A stretch of DNA of 64,000 nt from Polytrichum commune (Eukaryota; Streptophyta; Polytrichopsida; Polytrichales; Polytrichaceae), in the NCBI GenBank assembly GCA_950295325.1, contig OX485806.1, positions 4,402,001-4,466,000 of the forward strand, given 5' to 3'. Below the pieces are notes generated by a model, which was not told where the DNA came from, did not search any database, and saw only the letters and a program-made list of their open reading frames with translations. Made by a program: the position numbers and the translations under genes. Below, piece after piece: positions 36,409 to 49,929 of this stretch (position 1 is its first letter; the number at the start of each line of letters is the position of its first letter).

Positions 36409-39149
36409 GTATTTGCAAAATCTTACCTACACTAATTTATTCACAACTCTAGAAATGTCATGTCTAGTTGAATTTTGTTAACATGACACTATTTTTAACA
36501 GAATTATTTTCATGAAATGATTAGATTACATATGTGAACATTTGGTGTAGGGTGTGGAGAAAAGAGGAGTAAAGTAAGGAATGAGGTAAGGATCAACCAA
36601 ACCATGTTTATGCTTGACATTAAAAATATATATATATATATATACTATTTTTATAATGCAATCTCAAAACTCACATTTAGTCTTGTGTAAATTCTACGGT
36701 GTTTTGAAACTTGATAACGAATGTGATAAAGAGTGTTGGTTTTATTGCAACATAGTAACTTTACAAGTTTGTAACCTGATGTAAAGGACATGTTTACAAT
36801 TATGTCTCGTATTTTCCACACACCATTAGAAAGGCCTTGAAGTGTACTATAGCACGACTTTCTTTTAAAAACCTTTTACAAAACCTATCATAAAAAAAAT
36901 AGCCTCCTTAGTCAATAAAATTATTTCAAAGTTCCATTGACACATGAGAAAATACAACACTATGGTCATGTAGAGTGGAAAAGATGTAGTTGCAATGCTG
37001 CTATTTATGTAAGATAACCCTTTGTTGCCCTTGGTGTCCTGAGTGGTTGTCTCTCATTGGGAGAGTGTTATGAATTGTCACCTCACGTCATCATCTAGAT
37101 CTCCCACTTGGCATGATGATTCTTATATATTTCAAGAAGAGATATGTGCAAAACATGTTGGATTATGATTTTGACATGAAGGAAAACGATGCAATTGATC
37201 CTTGTGGAAGGTCACTAAGACTTGAGCAAGGAGGCAAGTTTTCTTGCCTACAGGTGTTTTCCCTTTGTAAGAATCAACTTTCTTTAGCAGTTTGAGCAAC
37301 AACCCAAAGCAAATGTGCTCCAAAGATGGCATTCAAGTTCAATATGTAAGACACGCATCATATGGTTACTAAACTTTGACCGCCTCTAGAAGTGGCATAT
37401 GAACTTCAAATTTGAAAATTCAAACTCTCACAAGTACGTTTCCCAATTATGTACATGTGTGTGTATTTTAAGCTAAGATCTACATCCATCCCCTCATCCA
37501 AGTTTAGATATAACATAATTTTCACTAACTGCATTACCTTGATAACTTCAACTTTGCGACAATTCAATCTTCTCCAATTTTGTTGGAATGATGATATTTT
37601 TCTCCCCACGCCAACATTACAAAATTGACCTCTACATACAAATGGCCAATCGAAACAAATATTGATGATTTTGAGGTCAAATGCCCTAAACATCAAGGAT
37701 GGTGTGAAAATTCCAAGTTTGTTGGCATGCACCCAAGGTCCCGAGGCAACGATGGGCTAATACTTCACTTAACACCTAACGTAGGGTCATTTTGCAGGCC
37801 TTGAAATCGCAACATATGACGTGGATTTTCAGAGCTAGCGGAATAAAGACACGTCAGCCCTATGCTCCTCGAGGCACAGAGTGTCTCAGCTCCCCTCAAA
37901 GCCATTATCATTGGATCGCGAGCGCGGATCAATTTAGGTGATTGCATTATCTACTCGTGTAATTCGACTCGTCTGGAGCTTCAGGACTGATGCGACTGTC
38001 CATTTTGGATTTGAATTTGAAAAAAAACAAGTGCAGGAAACAGAATCAGAGCAATCCGAGTGCCTCTCGCTCTCTCCGTTTCCATAAACTCCTCAGAAAC
38101 ATATCAGTTTACCCATTGCAGCTCACTCGTTGTGGAGAATCTCCGTTTCATCCGTATATCTGCAGCCACTGCCGATTCGCAACGGCGATTGAGAATCGCT
38201 TACTGCAGAAAGCTGTTCGAGCTATGCATGAAATTCAAGGTTTATCTCGACTTCTATCTATTGCATTGGCCTTAGTGCTAGTAAATTTTCTAGCTAAGTG
38301 AAGCTAATTTGATGAATCTATTCTGGTTCGGTGATGATATGCTATTCTGAAAGGACCCTCAATTTTTATGCATTTGTAAGTAAGCATTCGGGAACAGTTT
38401 TCAGGAGTTTCATCATCGACTCTTGAATTAATCCGGTATCATCTCCTATGATGTCATCACATTCAATCTTTGCAGTATTTAATTTATCGTTCTCATCACC
38501 AGGGGACTGATCGTCGCTTGGCTCATCCTAATTATGTACCATTGATCATTTGTATGTCACTCCTCACTGTCGATCTGATCTTCAATTTCATAATGCAAAT
38601 ACCTTTTATTGTTGTTTGAAGCCTCCACTTGAGAAGAAGACTTGTACATAACACATCAGATGAGCTTGTTTGCGTAACCAATGGAGTGTAAGATGACGAA
38701 GTCGAGAAGAGGATCAGCGAGTCTACTGTGCCGTCATATAGCCTACACAGTGCGTAAATTCTTGTGTTGATTCACTCACTGGACTATGTGTAACGAGGGT
38801 TTAGTATTTAAGGGTTTAAGATGAACTTTTACAATTATTCCTCAAGACTCTGCTCCTACGTAATAATTTTTGTGGAGTTCTGACATTGCTACACTGGCAA
38901 GAGCAAGAGTAGCATCTGAACGTTTCTTTTGAAGGATAAGGCACTGATATTTGAGTCTGATGATTTGAAGTGGTTTTAGCACCTACACATGTTTAGTATT
39001 TGGAACCTAGCTTAAGATAATTAGGAGGCTAAATTCCTCCATGCACCCTTAAGATTTGAAGTTCTGAAACAAACTCTGCGCATGTGTCTTTTGCAGATAT
39101 TTCTATGAAATACTTGGGAACTCAGTGTTAAGACGAGTAAAACCAAAAG
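36409..39149. other. divergent intergenic region between BADC and VPS26C
   Basis: Contains a (TA)n run at about 36,627-36,645. No gene is recognised in 36.4-37.9 kb. The 37.95-39.15 kb part probably holds the spliced 5' UTR and promoter of VPS26C, since the sequence changes to higher complexity there, but no start site could be fixed. Open frames at 37,990-38,301 have no recognised similarity and may be upstream ORFs. Confidence 0.45.
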
Positions 39150-42100
39150 ATGGCGATGGAGGTCAAGCTTTCTCGGCTTGATCGTGTTTACAGACCACCT
39201 GTATGTACCTCGCTCCTTTCTCAACTGTGGCAAAAGTATATGATTCATTGTAGGTGAATTCAAGCCTCGACTTATCCACTGTATGCTCTAGTTATTCTTT
39301 GCTTCTACATTTGATTTTCTGCTTTCCTTCGTTCTTTATAAATTACACATCAGTTTGTTATCAAATCCTGGAGTCTATGTTTTATCATGAATTTTGCGAC
39401 AAATTCCTTTCTCTTGCAATGACATGATTATTTTTCCAGGATGTTGTGGATGGGAGTGTAGTTGTAAATTCAGCCTCAAGTATTGCACATCAGGGTATCC
39501 GCCTGACTGCTGTGGGAACCATTATGTTGCAGGTGCATAATCCTCCCCCACTTTCCCCCTGGTCTTTCTCTCTCAAACTTTCATGATTCATTCACTGAAT
39601 CCAGACATATTTTTCATGTTGCACACGTTTCTGAGCCTGTAGGAGACATTGGAATCAAGCAATCTTGCTCAGGAGCACATATGCTTAGGTGCTTGACTTA
39701 TTTAAATTACCTACTTCTCAGAATGTTTGTCTGTGACTGTTATTGTTTGCAGCTGAGTGCAAGACAAGTGGGAGTTTTTGAGGCTCTCTATACCTCTGTT
39801 AAACCTATCCAGCTCTTGTGAGTATCCAACTCATATCTACTTTCAAGAGCAAAAGCATAAATTGTAATGCTCAACTCAATATTAGAAACTGGGTTATTGT
39901 AAGCAGTTCGTAGACTGTTAGCTGTAGCAAAAATGTGTCTGCAGGAGGATAAATTAAGGCGTCAAAAGCAGCACTGACAATCTTTGAAGCACATGCCAAA
40001 ACTAAGAGATTTCACAAACATCTGTAGTTGTTGCAATAGTATTGGCCTCTCTTGTGAACATTTCTAAAGTCATTGGGTGGTTCATGAAAATCCCATTATT
40101 TTTCACTTTTCTTTATTCTTTTTAGGCATGCTAAAGAGTACAGAAGCATAAAAATATTCTGTTGTATAGGCACAAAGTTGTGGATATTGAAGCAGCGGGA
40201 AAGATTCGTCCAGGAAAAACAGAGGTGAGTATCACATCGATCCTTTGCTATTTTTCAATCCCACAATCATCAGCCTCACGTACTTACAGAATCTAAGCAT
40301 ATGGTAACAACATTGCCTTACATGACAAGGTGGTGAGGTGATGCTTTGCCCTAAGGATTAGGAATTTATGATTATACACCAGATCTAACCTGGAGGAGTA
40401 TTGCATCTGATCAATGCCCATCATTTTTCATTTCTTTTTTTTTCTTAATTTTTACCTGCACATGTTGAAAGCAGCAGTGGTTTTAGACCCTGCACCTTTT
40501 TCTGTCTACCTAATTTCTGTAGAAGAAAGTTAGACTGACACCTATGATTCTAGTTCTCCTTGATTCTTGTGTCTTGCTTCATATGTATGATATGATTAAT
40601 GATTTATATTCTGCAATTTGTATGTGACAGATACCATTTCACATTTCCTTAGACCCATCAAAGGGAGCTCTGTCTCCACATCTATATGAGTCCTTCCATG
40701 GTGCCTACGTCAATATTCAGGTCACTTGTGCTCATATGGCATCAGTGCAATGTTTAACCATTCATAGAACTTGTATGCCTGTGATGTATGTACATGTTTC
40801 TTATTGACTCCACTGCATTTTGTAGCTGTTAGGTGACAAATATCAGGACAAACTATGTATATTGAAGACTCCATTTTATTGATTGACTTGTTAGAAAGTT
40901 GTCCTTGTGTAGGAATAACTCAAACTTTTGAATACTTGTCCATTACATGGACCAGTGAAGTATTAATTTGCAAAGATTAGGAACAATGTGTCTACTACTG
41001 TACACTTCATCCTAAATTATTCAGTTCTTCCCTCTGAAGAGAAGTTAGAGTGATACATGACATCAATTAGATGCATTGTGTGTTGCATTTCATGTGAAAT
41101 GTCTGGAGGGAGCAGGGTTACTAATACTTGCGTTTATTCAATTCTGGGCGTGTGTTACAGTATCTAATAACAGCTGAAATTATGAGAGGATATTTACAGA
41201 GACCCATGTCCGCCACTGTTGAGTTCATGGTGGAAGGAAAAAGAGGTATGCTTCGTGCTTGTGCCTATTCTTTTTCAGGGTCATCTGATTTTTGCACAAA
41301 GCAACAGAAGCTTGGTGATATTAGGGTCACCACAATTGCTCATCTAGTAATCTCAGTTTTTGTTGTTTTCACAGGAATTCACAATAACTTAGGAATGCAA
41401 TTATGTTGTCTTCACAGGGTGATATCCTGCATCAAGTAGCTTCGAGCTTACTTGTAGAATTATTGTTTCTTGGAGCATCCCTGATTACTATGCATTGGAG
41501 CATGTTCCAACGATCAACTTAAATGGTTACTGGTGATGTATAATTTTCCTTCATAGATTGATATTTGGATGCAGATCAAGTACCAAGAGTGCGTCTTGAG
41601 CCAACACCTGTAAATTTTTACATCACCCAGGACACACAAAAGCATATGATTGCTTCAGTTCTTCGATCAGGTGAATTTTTGTTGTGTCATTCTAGCTTCT
41701 CATTGTTATCTGTGGTACTGAAAGTAGGCTTTAGGTGTTTTTATTTGTTTGTCTCATCTGAACGATACAAGTCTTTTAAGTGTACTTTCAAATCTTTATG
41801 CTTAAGAATGTGCACTCTTTATACTGCAGTAATTTATTAGTGGAGTCAAGTCAGTGTTAAGCATTGCTATGTCCCAAGGACAGATTGCTAAAAACTCTCC
41901 TACATTCTTTATATTTTATGCATTGACTTGCAAATGTCCAGTATCTCCCAATCACCTCATGCATTTCTTGGGGAAATGTGGGAATTGCAGGAGGTTTCAA
42001 AGTTACTGGATGGGTTGCTACTCAATGCTCCCTATCAGAATATGTGACCGGTGAAGTAACTGTAGAACACTCAGCTGCTCCAATTTATTCAATAGATGTT

Positions 42101-43292
42101 CAGCTTTTACGTGTTGAGTCAGTTGCTTCTGGTGACAAAATGGCTACTGAAACCTCAGAAATTCAGAGCACCCAGGCAAGTTCCTCACTACTATGGATAA
42201 CGAAGTGTGAGGGTGCAATTGCACTCAACTTGTAATTTCGACATGAGACTCTCAAACATTCTTCTGCACATGTGTATAATTATTTGGTTTGATCATGACA
42301 TAAAACCTTCACATGGGAGTATTTCTAAGCTTCTAAATACATTCAAATATATATATTTATCTACATTATTTTCTGTTGAGTACAGTTGTGCATCACTTGT
42401 GCAAGAAATACAAGTCATTCTTTTTGGTATATGTTCAGGTGGCAGATGGTGATATTTGCAAGGGGCTTCCCATGCCCATCTATATGGTTCTTCCACGCCT
42501 TTTCACATGCCCAACACTGTCTGCTGGGTATGTAAGACAAGCTGCAAAAATGTCATATTTGCTGCTATTTTCTAGCAACTCCTGCTCAATGAAAGTCACA
42601 GTTCCTCTATCCTTCCTAGTTCGGAATGATATTATGTCGGTACCTGTGGCTCAATAGTGTGGGGTTTTAAATCTTCTTGATATGGTCAACTGGCACAAAT
42701 GTGCAAGTCAGTCATACAAGTCAAGTTCATGTGTCATGGAACAGATATTCCCGTCTTTCTCTTTGAGCTCATGTTTATAAAAAAGGCTCTAAAACGTATT
42801 TGAAGCAGAAACTAAACACCTGCAAATGCTGAATAACTTGTGTGCCTCCAGGGCCTTTTCTTTGGAATTCGAGCTGTCAATTGTCATCACATTCGATGTT
42901 GGATTATCCAAACATGCACTGCTCTATGAACCTACTGCATCTAAGCAAGCGGTACTCCACTCACCTTTTCAAATTTCTTCATTCTCCATTTTTTCTCTAG
43001 TATATTATGGAAGCACTCTATTTGATATCCATCTTGTGTCTACAGTTTTTATTTCGTTCTATATACTTGACTGTAGATGTAACAACAAATCAAGTATCGG
43101 TATTGTTCAACTGTCCTTTTATGGCATGCACAGTTTCTGTGGTCAAGTTCTGAAATGCATTAGTATGGATGGGAAATATATGTTCATGGACACTCATAAC
43201 AGTCGCTATTTTAAAATTCTGCTTATCAAGTACGCAAATGTGTATTTCAGACTGCGTATGAAACGCTGCCATTGAGGCTTGTGCGTGTATGA
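39150..43292 (+). CDS. VPS26C: VPS26C (DSCR3-like), retriever complex subunit
   Basis: Eleven coding exons: 39150-39200, 39440-39532, 39753-39817, 40170-40224, 40631-40720, 41161-41245, 41575-41670, 41991-42175, 42439-42527, 42852-42951 and 43251-43292. Phases are continuous, giving 316 residues, a normal length for the family. The arrestin-like fold is seen in MAMEVKLSRLDRVYRPP, GIRLTAVGTIMLQ, TEIPFHISLDPSKGALSPHLYESFHG (split here as TEIPFHISL and LYESFHGAYVNIQY), then GYLQRPMSATVEFMVEG, YITQDTQK and GLPMPIYMVLPRLFTCP, ending ETLPLRLVRV. VPS26C acts with VPS35L and VPS29 in retrieving cargo from endosomes (family knowledge). Intron 8 uses a GC donor (CAG|GCAAGT at 42,176); the other ten are GT-AG. 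Possible poly(A) signals AATAAA and TTTAATAAAA lie at about 43,600 and 43,808. It runs convergent to UEV1. Confidence 0.92.
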
Positions 43293-44448
43293 CCAGGTGA
43301 GCAACAACTGTTGCTGCTTATCTATATGCAACTTGAATCACTCTGATCTTCATGAGTTAGTCTTTCATGATGAATTGAGGATGCATCAAATTGTGGAATA
43401 CGGTCCTTGCGATCAGACACTCTACTTTTGTGCTTGTTTTAGCAGTGAGCAACATTGCCAGGATGTCATAGCTGTGTTGCAACAGTTCTTATCTCTTGGT
43501 AAGGCTTTTAATGTGGATTGTCAATGGACAGCTCCATACACAGTGTTCTAGAATTTGGAATGCACCTTCATCCTTGCGAGATCAGTTTCGTCCAGGCAAG
43601 CACAATAAACAATTGAGTATATGCAATCATGGAGAAGAATTTAGAGAAGTTTTGTAAGTACTCCAGATTTCACTGGAAAGAATCTTTGCACTTCTGCTGT
43701 GACTAGAGTGCAATCGAAATTGTAGAAAAGGTTAGTAACGATTGTTGCTGCATTTCTGGAGGAATCTGTCATCCATCATGTGGTCACATATCAATATGTA
43801 CTAAATTTAATAAAATTGTTACTACATTTACTCTCACAAGAGCATGTTTTGTTCTTTTTTACAATGCTGATTGTTTGAATATTCTATTCTTGGTAATAGC
43901 AGAATAGAACCAAACAATTTGGTTATAGTGCAGATTTACAATAACTGAAGGAGGGCATCAAGGTTTTTAAAGAAAGTCGTTCTTAAACTGGCTTTGAGAT
44001 TGCCTTCCAGAATGACCAACAAAGATTGTGAACAAGGCAAACAGAAATAATGATCAGGTTCACAATATGAGCTCCTTCAGTGCCACATTTCAATAAGGCT
44101 GATTGATAATTCCAAGTGTTTTATTCTCAGTAGTTAGAATTGAAGAAATTTTGGTAAATACAGCCCATACCTTCTGCAAGTGGACTAAAACGCAGAAATC
44201 AATGGATACCTGCTTTTCACCAGAATCCTACTGTTCAAAGCCCAGATAGTCTAATGTAGATGATAGCCCTGACAAATATCTAGAAAACCTGAACTTTTAC
44301 AAGCAGATTTTACACTTCACTAGCATATTCAAGTGTCATGAACATGCCTCTTGAGAAATGCAAGGTATGGAAAATGGCAAGCCACTAAACAACTGATCCC
44401 AAGAGTGGGAACTGTGTTGAATCATCAGTTGGTCAACAAAGCTTAAAA
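43293..44448. other. shared 3' flank between convergent VPS26C and UEV1 genes
   Basis: Holds the 3' UTRs of both genes. A possible donor (CCAG|GTGAGC) 5 bp after the VPS26C stop suggests a spliced 3' UTR. The open frame at 43,279-43,551 overlaps the stop in another frame and is not supported as a gene. Confidence 0.5.
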
Positions 44449-46369
44449 TTAGAACGTGCTCCCTTCTGGGGGCTGTTGTAATTTGCGATTTGCTGGGATT
44501 GCCATCTCTTTCTTCAGTTCCACCAGGATGTCCTCCATGGTGTGTGAGCGGTGCCAGTCTGCAAGTAGTGGGAAATATCTTGGATCAACCTGCACAATAT
44601 GAAGCTATATTAGCAGCTTCACGAGACACTAAATTTTGCCCTGTTTAAGATATTTGCGTTCATCCACAACAATTTCTCAAAAATAGAAAAATCTTGACAA
44701 AAGTGGAAATCGGGATGTAGAGTTATCCTTTAATTAAACTGAAGTTTTGGTCAGGAGGAGGTTGTTTTGCATACATAACTTTCCATGTCCGGTAAGTTTT
44801 GGATGCATGCTTGGAGTTGGTGTGAAGGTTTGACCAAAGAACATTCTATATCAGTTCATTGAAGGCCCAACTCATTTGAGCATCTCTTGGCATGCTAAAG
44901 TGGGTCTGACCCTCAATAAACCAATATAAAAAGTTCTTCATTCAAACCTCCCCATCAACTCCAAGCATGCACCCAAAACTTATCGAATATGAAAAAATTT
45001 GTATGCAAAACAGCCAATTCCCAACCAAATCTCCAGTTGAACTAAAGAATACCTCTAATGTCAGGCAGGAATCAGCAAGGAAACAGTTCATAAGTATGAA
45101 ATGCCGAAACTGGATATACAAAGATGAAGGAAATACTCACCACTCCTGTCTCCTGATTGATGTGATTCATATTGATACGAGAGTGGAATCTGACACTGGG
45201 AGGCTTGTCTGGATAATCCTTGTCACAGAACAGTTTCAATGTGTAGATGCGACCTTCATGGGCAGTCTGCACCAACAGAACTGACCTAAAAGTGTGAGAG
45301 ACACAGTTGAAACAGTGGTACAAAACACAGTTTAATGAGACATATAACACCAGTGAAATGAAATTGACTTTAAAGTCCAGGAATCCAAAAGGCTTATGGA
45401 CTAGAAATACATCAAGATGGTGTCAAAAAGGCTAAATCCCTAGAGTAATAGAGTGCAATGACATCCATGAGCTTGCAACTAATATCAACTTGATGATTAA
45501 GTTGGACAAAAGACTTGAGATTGCCTAAGACCACATTTTGAAATAGGGAAGGAAACCTATCTCTAATGGAGGTATAGAAGGGACACTTCAACATAAATAT
45601 GATGCCGTTTTCAACCACGTTGTAAGAGCAAAAGTGACATAATATATTTACCCAGGGATTGGAATAGTCAGCCACCGACCAACTGCAATGGCGAGTGTAT
45701 GATTTGAGGTGCAATAAGCAACAACGATTTTTCGTTGGGGTGGTGTCAAGGGTTGCTTCAAGTACACTTCACATCATAGGTGAGAGGAGGTGAAGGTAGT
45801 ATAATTCCTTTCCCTTGAGGTAGAAAGAGCTTTGGAAGTGTTGGGATGTCACGGATTTTCCAACGAGAACTCCAACTGCGTTTGATTTTTAATTTTTAAT
45901 TTTTTTCATGCAGTTTCGAATTTCAGAGTTTTATCCAACTCACATGGTTTGGTCCAATAATGGTTCCAGTCCATGAACGCATGAATACATCATCACCATC
46001 ATCCATGCCATAGCTGACTGTGCCATCTCCAATGCCTTTCTCGCCTCTCTCAAGTTCTTCAAGGAGTCGGAAGTTCCTGGGAACTGCAACCAGTGGACAA
46101 AAATTAATGAACCTCAGCTACTTAAATGCTTACAAATTGTTCTTTCAGTTTTTGTGTTGATTTACTTCATTGTTAAGAAACTATGGCGACGGAGTAGGCT
46201 CTGGGAATAGTGTGTGACATCCTGCTAAGGATTACCAACATGAAAAAGATGAAATTCTGAACAAGCAGAGAGAGACAAGTAATCAGTATTGTATAATTGG
46301 TTTGACTCGTTCGCAAATTGTTGTGTAGGTAAGGTAATAAATACCAACTACAGAACCGCCAGAATTCAT
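44449..46369 (-). CDS. UEV1: UEV1/MMS2-type ubiquitin-conjugating enzyme E2 variant
   Basis: Four coding exons on the minus strand: 46369-46345, 46083-45944, 45266-45141 and 44589-44449. Phases match, giving 143 residues, the usual length. The protein starts [20 protein letters not shown] and shows [56 protein letters not shown] and [13 protein letters not shown], ending [10 protein letters not shown]. These are hallmark UEV motifs. The E2 active-site cysteine is absent, as in all UEVs. Such proteins pair with UBC13 to build K63-linked ubiquitin chains used in DNA damage tolerance and signalling (family knowledge). Intron 2 (45,267-45,943) contains a LINE remnant. The start is the first ATG of a short exon that joins in frame through a GTTG|GTATTT donor. 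Confidence 0.93.
45412..45860 (-). pseudogene. LINE C-terminal (zf-RVT) remnant inside UEV1 intron 2
   Basis: Minus-strand reading gives [26 protein letters not shown] (with frame slips), then an open stretch [40 protein letters not shown] and [19 protein letters not shown]. This is the zinc-binding reverse-transcriptase tail (C-x2-C-x12-H-x4-C type) found in plant LINE-like elements. The histidine position reads isoleucine or phenylalanine, so the finger is broken. It lies in the same orientation as UEV1 but within an intron, between good splice sites, so it is not part of the UEV1 protein. Confidence 0.65.
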
Positions 46370-48858
46370 CTCAGTCCGCCCTAAATTGCTCGTTGTGATC
46401 AGCACAAGCTCCTTGAAACTTGCTGTGAAGTTTTGCCATGGTGTACATGCGTTAATATCTCCATCACAAAAGCTTTGGCAACTCGGTAATTAGCAAGGGT
46501 CGTGTTGATTTAGCCAATTGCAGGGTGTGTGCTTCAATAATGTTATTTAACGGACAACAAATTGATTTGAATTCAGTGCCACATAATGTCACCTAATCTA
46601 GTTTTCACCTAAATGAATGGTCATTGATTCAAACATGACATTACATTGAATCAATGACCATTTTGTGCATTCTGTCTTTAAGACAAACATCGTCTACTGT
46701 GAGAATGCAAGGTGCAATGTGATCCAGCATGCATGTTTGATGCATTCAACAAACTTGATGAGAGGCCTTAAAATCTCGCATATTCACAAAGTTGGAACAC
46801 TCATGATTGATTAGCACAACCCTTAAGATAGAAAAACCAACACTTGCACATTAATTTCATGTGTAGTGATCAACCTAATTGAAGTTCTTGACACGATTCC
46901 AGATTCCACACCCCAACATCGTGTAGAGTCAGAGAGAGCAAAACCCTAGTATGACATAATTTGTCATGGATGCATATGGATGTGATCTCGTAATTGCATA
47001 CTCAGTGATAAGATGCATGCAAGCAAACCTGGTGAGCATCGTCTACCACAAATTTGCACCTGTAAATCACAGTTAAGATCATATGATAAGTTCAACCCAA
47101 GAAAAATAAATTGGAAATGCTTGTGGATGCAGTGGGTGCAATGCGTGAAAAAATGTATATATAATTGGATCTACAGTTCAGGTATAACATTCCACCAATA
47201 CAATCAAAGCTCGAACCTCAATCGAACAAACCAGGATTTAGAGTTGCACAAAAAACCCCTTGGAAAAAGGAACAATAAATGTGTGTGAATGCAATGTGTG
47301 ATGAAGAGTCAAGACAACTAAGTGCATCTCGAGTTCGACGTAAACATGCTAAAACAGGCTAGTTTAAGCCCACAATTTCATAGCCATAAACACTCAAGAT
47401 CAAAAACAATAGAGCCCTAGAAGAAGAAAAACCATGAGTATACAATTTCTATGATGGCAACAAAGTCCTTAAGAAGTTCACACAATTTGTGCACCCAACC
47501 CGTAATTGTCTGTTGTAGTTATGAAGAGGCATGTAATTGCACCCTAAGTTTAGTGAAAGACACTACCAAAAACCCCAGTTCAAGTTTTTGGTGCAAACTT
47601 CACACATTCTTGAGATTGGAAATAGCAATTTCCTAGCAAAAATAAAATCATGAGTGCATGTGGGTACAATGCAATGAGGGCGTATAAATTCTAACCTAAG
47701 CCAAATGCAAGGCATGTAACCAACCTAGTGGAAGCTCCTTCGGCTACCACGATCCCACTTGTGATGGAATGAAAAAGGGTTCGATGCGCAAGAGAGAGAG
47801 GTGAGGGTTTTGCAAAATGCCCCTAAATGGCCATGGCTAAAGAATCTTATGGATGGGATGTATCTATGCTTGCTAATTCATATGGTATGCTACCAATCAA
47901 TCCTCACCATAACATTACTCATCGACATGAGCCCTCATAATATAGTAGTGAGATGCTAGGAGTTCAATCTGAATTTGAATCTCTCGACGTAGCTTTTCGA
48001 GCATCTCACTGATATACTCTGAGGACATATGGAATGCAAGTTAAACATTGAATAATGTTATGAGACCTTAAGTGAGGATTTATCACAATTGTCATGGAAA
48101 GGGTACGGATGCAAGGACGTCCACACAACGAGTGTTTGTGGACTTGGCCAAGAGTTTTCTTATGATAATGGTATGCTAAGGAGAGAGGTTGTTTTGAACA
48201 CACATGGAAGTCATAGATTTATCTATAGCATGTCAAGTTGTGAACTCTCCTAGTCAAATGCACTTAAAGAAAATTTTGAAAACAACTATTTAAGAACACC
48301 CTTGGATTTCTTTGTCAATCCAATGGTGCCATTAGCATTTTGCTTCCAGAGTTTAATCAATCTCAAGAATTAGATTAGGGTTAACAAAATTGGAATCGGG
48401 CCATGTTTATCACATACCCTTAGTAGGTAAAATTGTGGGAGGCTCCTTGTTTGGATTCTTAAGGAACTAAACCTTATTCCTCCACCACATTAATTATGGA
48501 ACTATTGTGGGCATAGGTATGGATACTGTGGCTTACAAAATCCAATGTCATTTTTCCATGGTATGGCCTTCGGATGAGCTTCAAGGGTCCCCCAAGAATC
48601 CTCATAATTTCATGGTTACTTATACTAAAATCCTTGACATAACACTACTCATGATGCTTTGCGTAGTCCCTCTTCCAAATGGGGAGGGCTAGTTGGGTCG
48701 CATGAATCCACGCCAAAAAAAGATTATACATTGTTAGAGCTAACCAACAACTAACCGTAGAATGTGAGGAAGGTAGGATGACCCGCAGTGGTTGGACATT
48801 ACTAATTCTAAAGAATCGAAAAGAACATGTTGTAAGCAAACCCCAAGTCACCTATTTA
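46370..48858. other. upstream region of UEV1 and intergenic
   Basis: The first few hundred bases should hold the UEV1 promoter and 5' UTR; no core element was assigned with confidence. It holds the perfect 16-bp hairpin at 46,616-46,662. At 48,560-48,610 a short stretch (CCATGGTATGGCCTTCGGAT) matches the inner part of the PIF-like MITEs at 2.2 and 59.9 kb. No other gene is recognised. Confidence 0.5.
46616..46662. repeat. perfect 16-bp inverted repeat (hairpin)
   Basis: Arms AATGGTCATTGATTCA (46,616-46,631) and TGAATCAATGACCATT (46,647-46,662) are exact reverse complements around a 15-nt loop, 247 bp upstream of the UEV1 start codon. Confidence 0.95.
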
Positions 48859-49628
48859 TTCACCCTTGCAGAGTGAACAATGTTCAAGCTAAAAACTCTT
48901 CATAATCGTCACCAAATTCTTGACTCTAAGGATGCAACAACCTAGTGATCAGTAATGTTATGAAATTGCTTGTGTGTTTTTTTGACTTAGTTGATTTTAT
49001 TAAAAAAATCATCAAAAATACCTTTTAGTTTATCATTGCCTATTATCAACCTCGCTTTATGAGCCATTTTCTAACTTGTTCCCAAGTCTTTAAATCGGAT
49101 GGCCAAGTCATTTTCTAACTTTAAAAATCAATCTTAAGTCCACATGATGACAATACCATAGTACCTTTACCACGTCGTCTATTTATATGCAGATAATTTT
49201 TATTATTATAAACTTTAACATCCCTAATTTAAAGGAAAAATCAAAATTTTCATATTTTTAAATTTTTAAAAATACAATTTCCAAATATTACGGTTTTCCA
49301 AAATTAGTTTTATTAGTGCCAAAGTAGTAAAGGTACTACGGTATGCTAACAACCTAGGAATTGTGCTACAATAGCCCTTCATAATGTGATAATCCACATG
49401 GCAAATGGATGGAGACGTTGCTATAACATACATGGCCCTATTGTGGACACTCAATGCAATATTCAAGCATTGTATCATTCTTTCATGGTGCCAAGAATTT
49501 ATAAAGAATTTCTCTCTTTTATTGTCAAATGGCTCACCACAACTTGTATATTCAGAATGAATTGTTTCAGATTGCAGTGTTAAGCACAACCAACTCTCAA
49601 TAAAATGGGAGTTCTTTATCATTGCTTA

Positions 49629-49906
49629 ATAGTCAATCACTATATTCGTTAATTTGGGACTTTATCGGCATTTTGAGACAGTTACAAATATAAGAACATG
49701 GATAAAATCACACAGATGTAGAAGAATGTTGTAAGATGCAAATACTTTGAATGGTTGTTCATATCAAGAACCCAATTAAGAACTCATACCAATATGGTTT
49801 AAATAAAACCACCCAAACATTAGACCATGTTGTTGTGGTCCATATATTAATTTGAGACAAGTGAAAGTCTCCAATTAACGAATATAGTGATTAGTGTTTT
49901 GACTAT
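49629..49906. mobile_element. 278-bp MITE-like inverted-repeat element
   Basis: The left end ATAGTCAATCACTATATTCG, continuing TTAATTTGGGACT, is matched by the reverse complement of the right end, which reads ATAGTCAAAACACTAATCAC then TATATTCGTTAATTGGAGAC; the right copy has an 8-bp insertion. No open frame. Nested within the 48.9-51.1 kb inverted-repeat interval. Confidence 0.7.
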
Positions 49907-49929
49907 CAACTCCGCGAATAATTTTGGTT

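Noticed and set aside
42207..42657. Open frames across VPS26C intron 8 and exon 9
   Set aside because: Wrong frame or intron read-through; exon 9 in phase gives the conserved GLPMPIYMVLPRLFTCP block.
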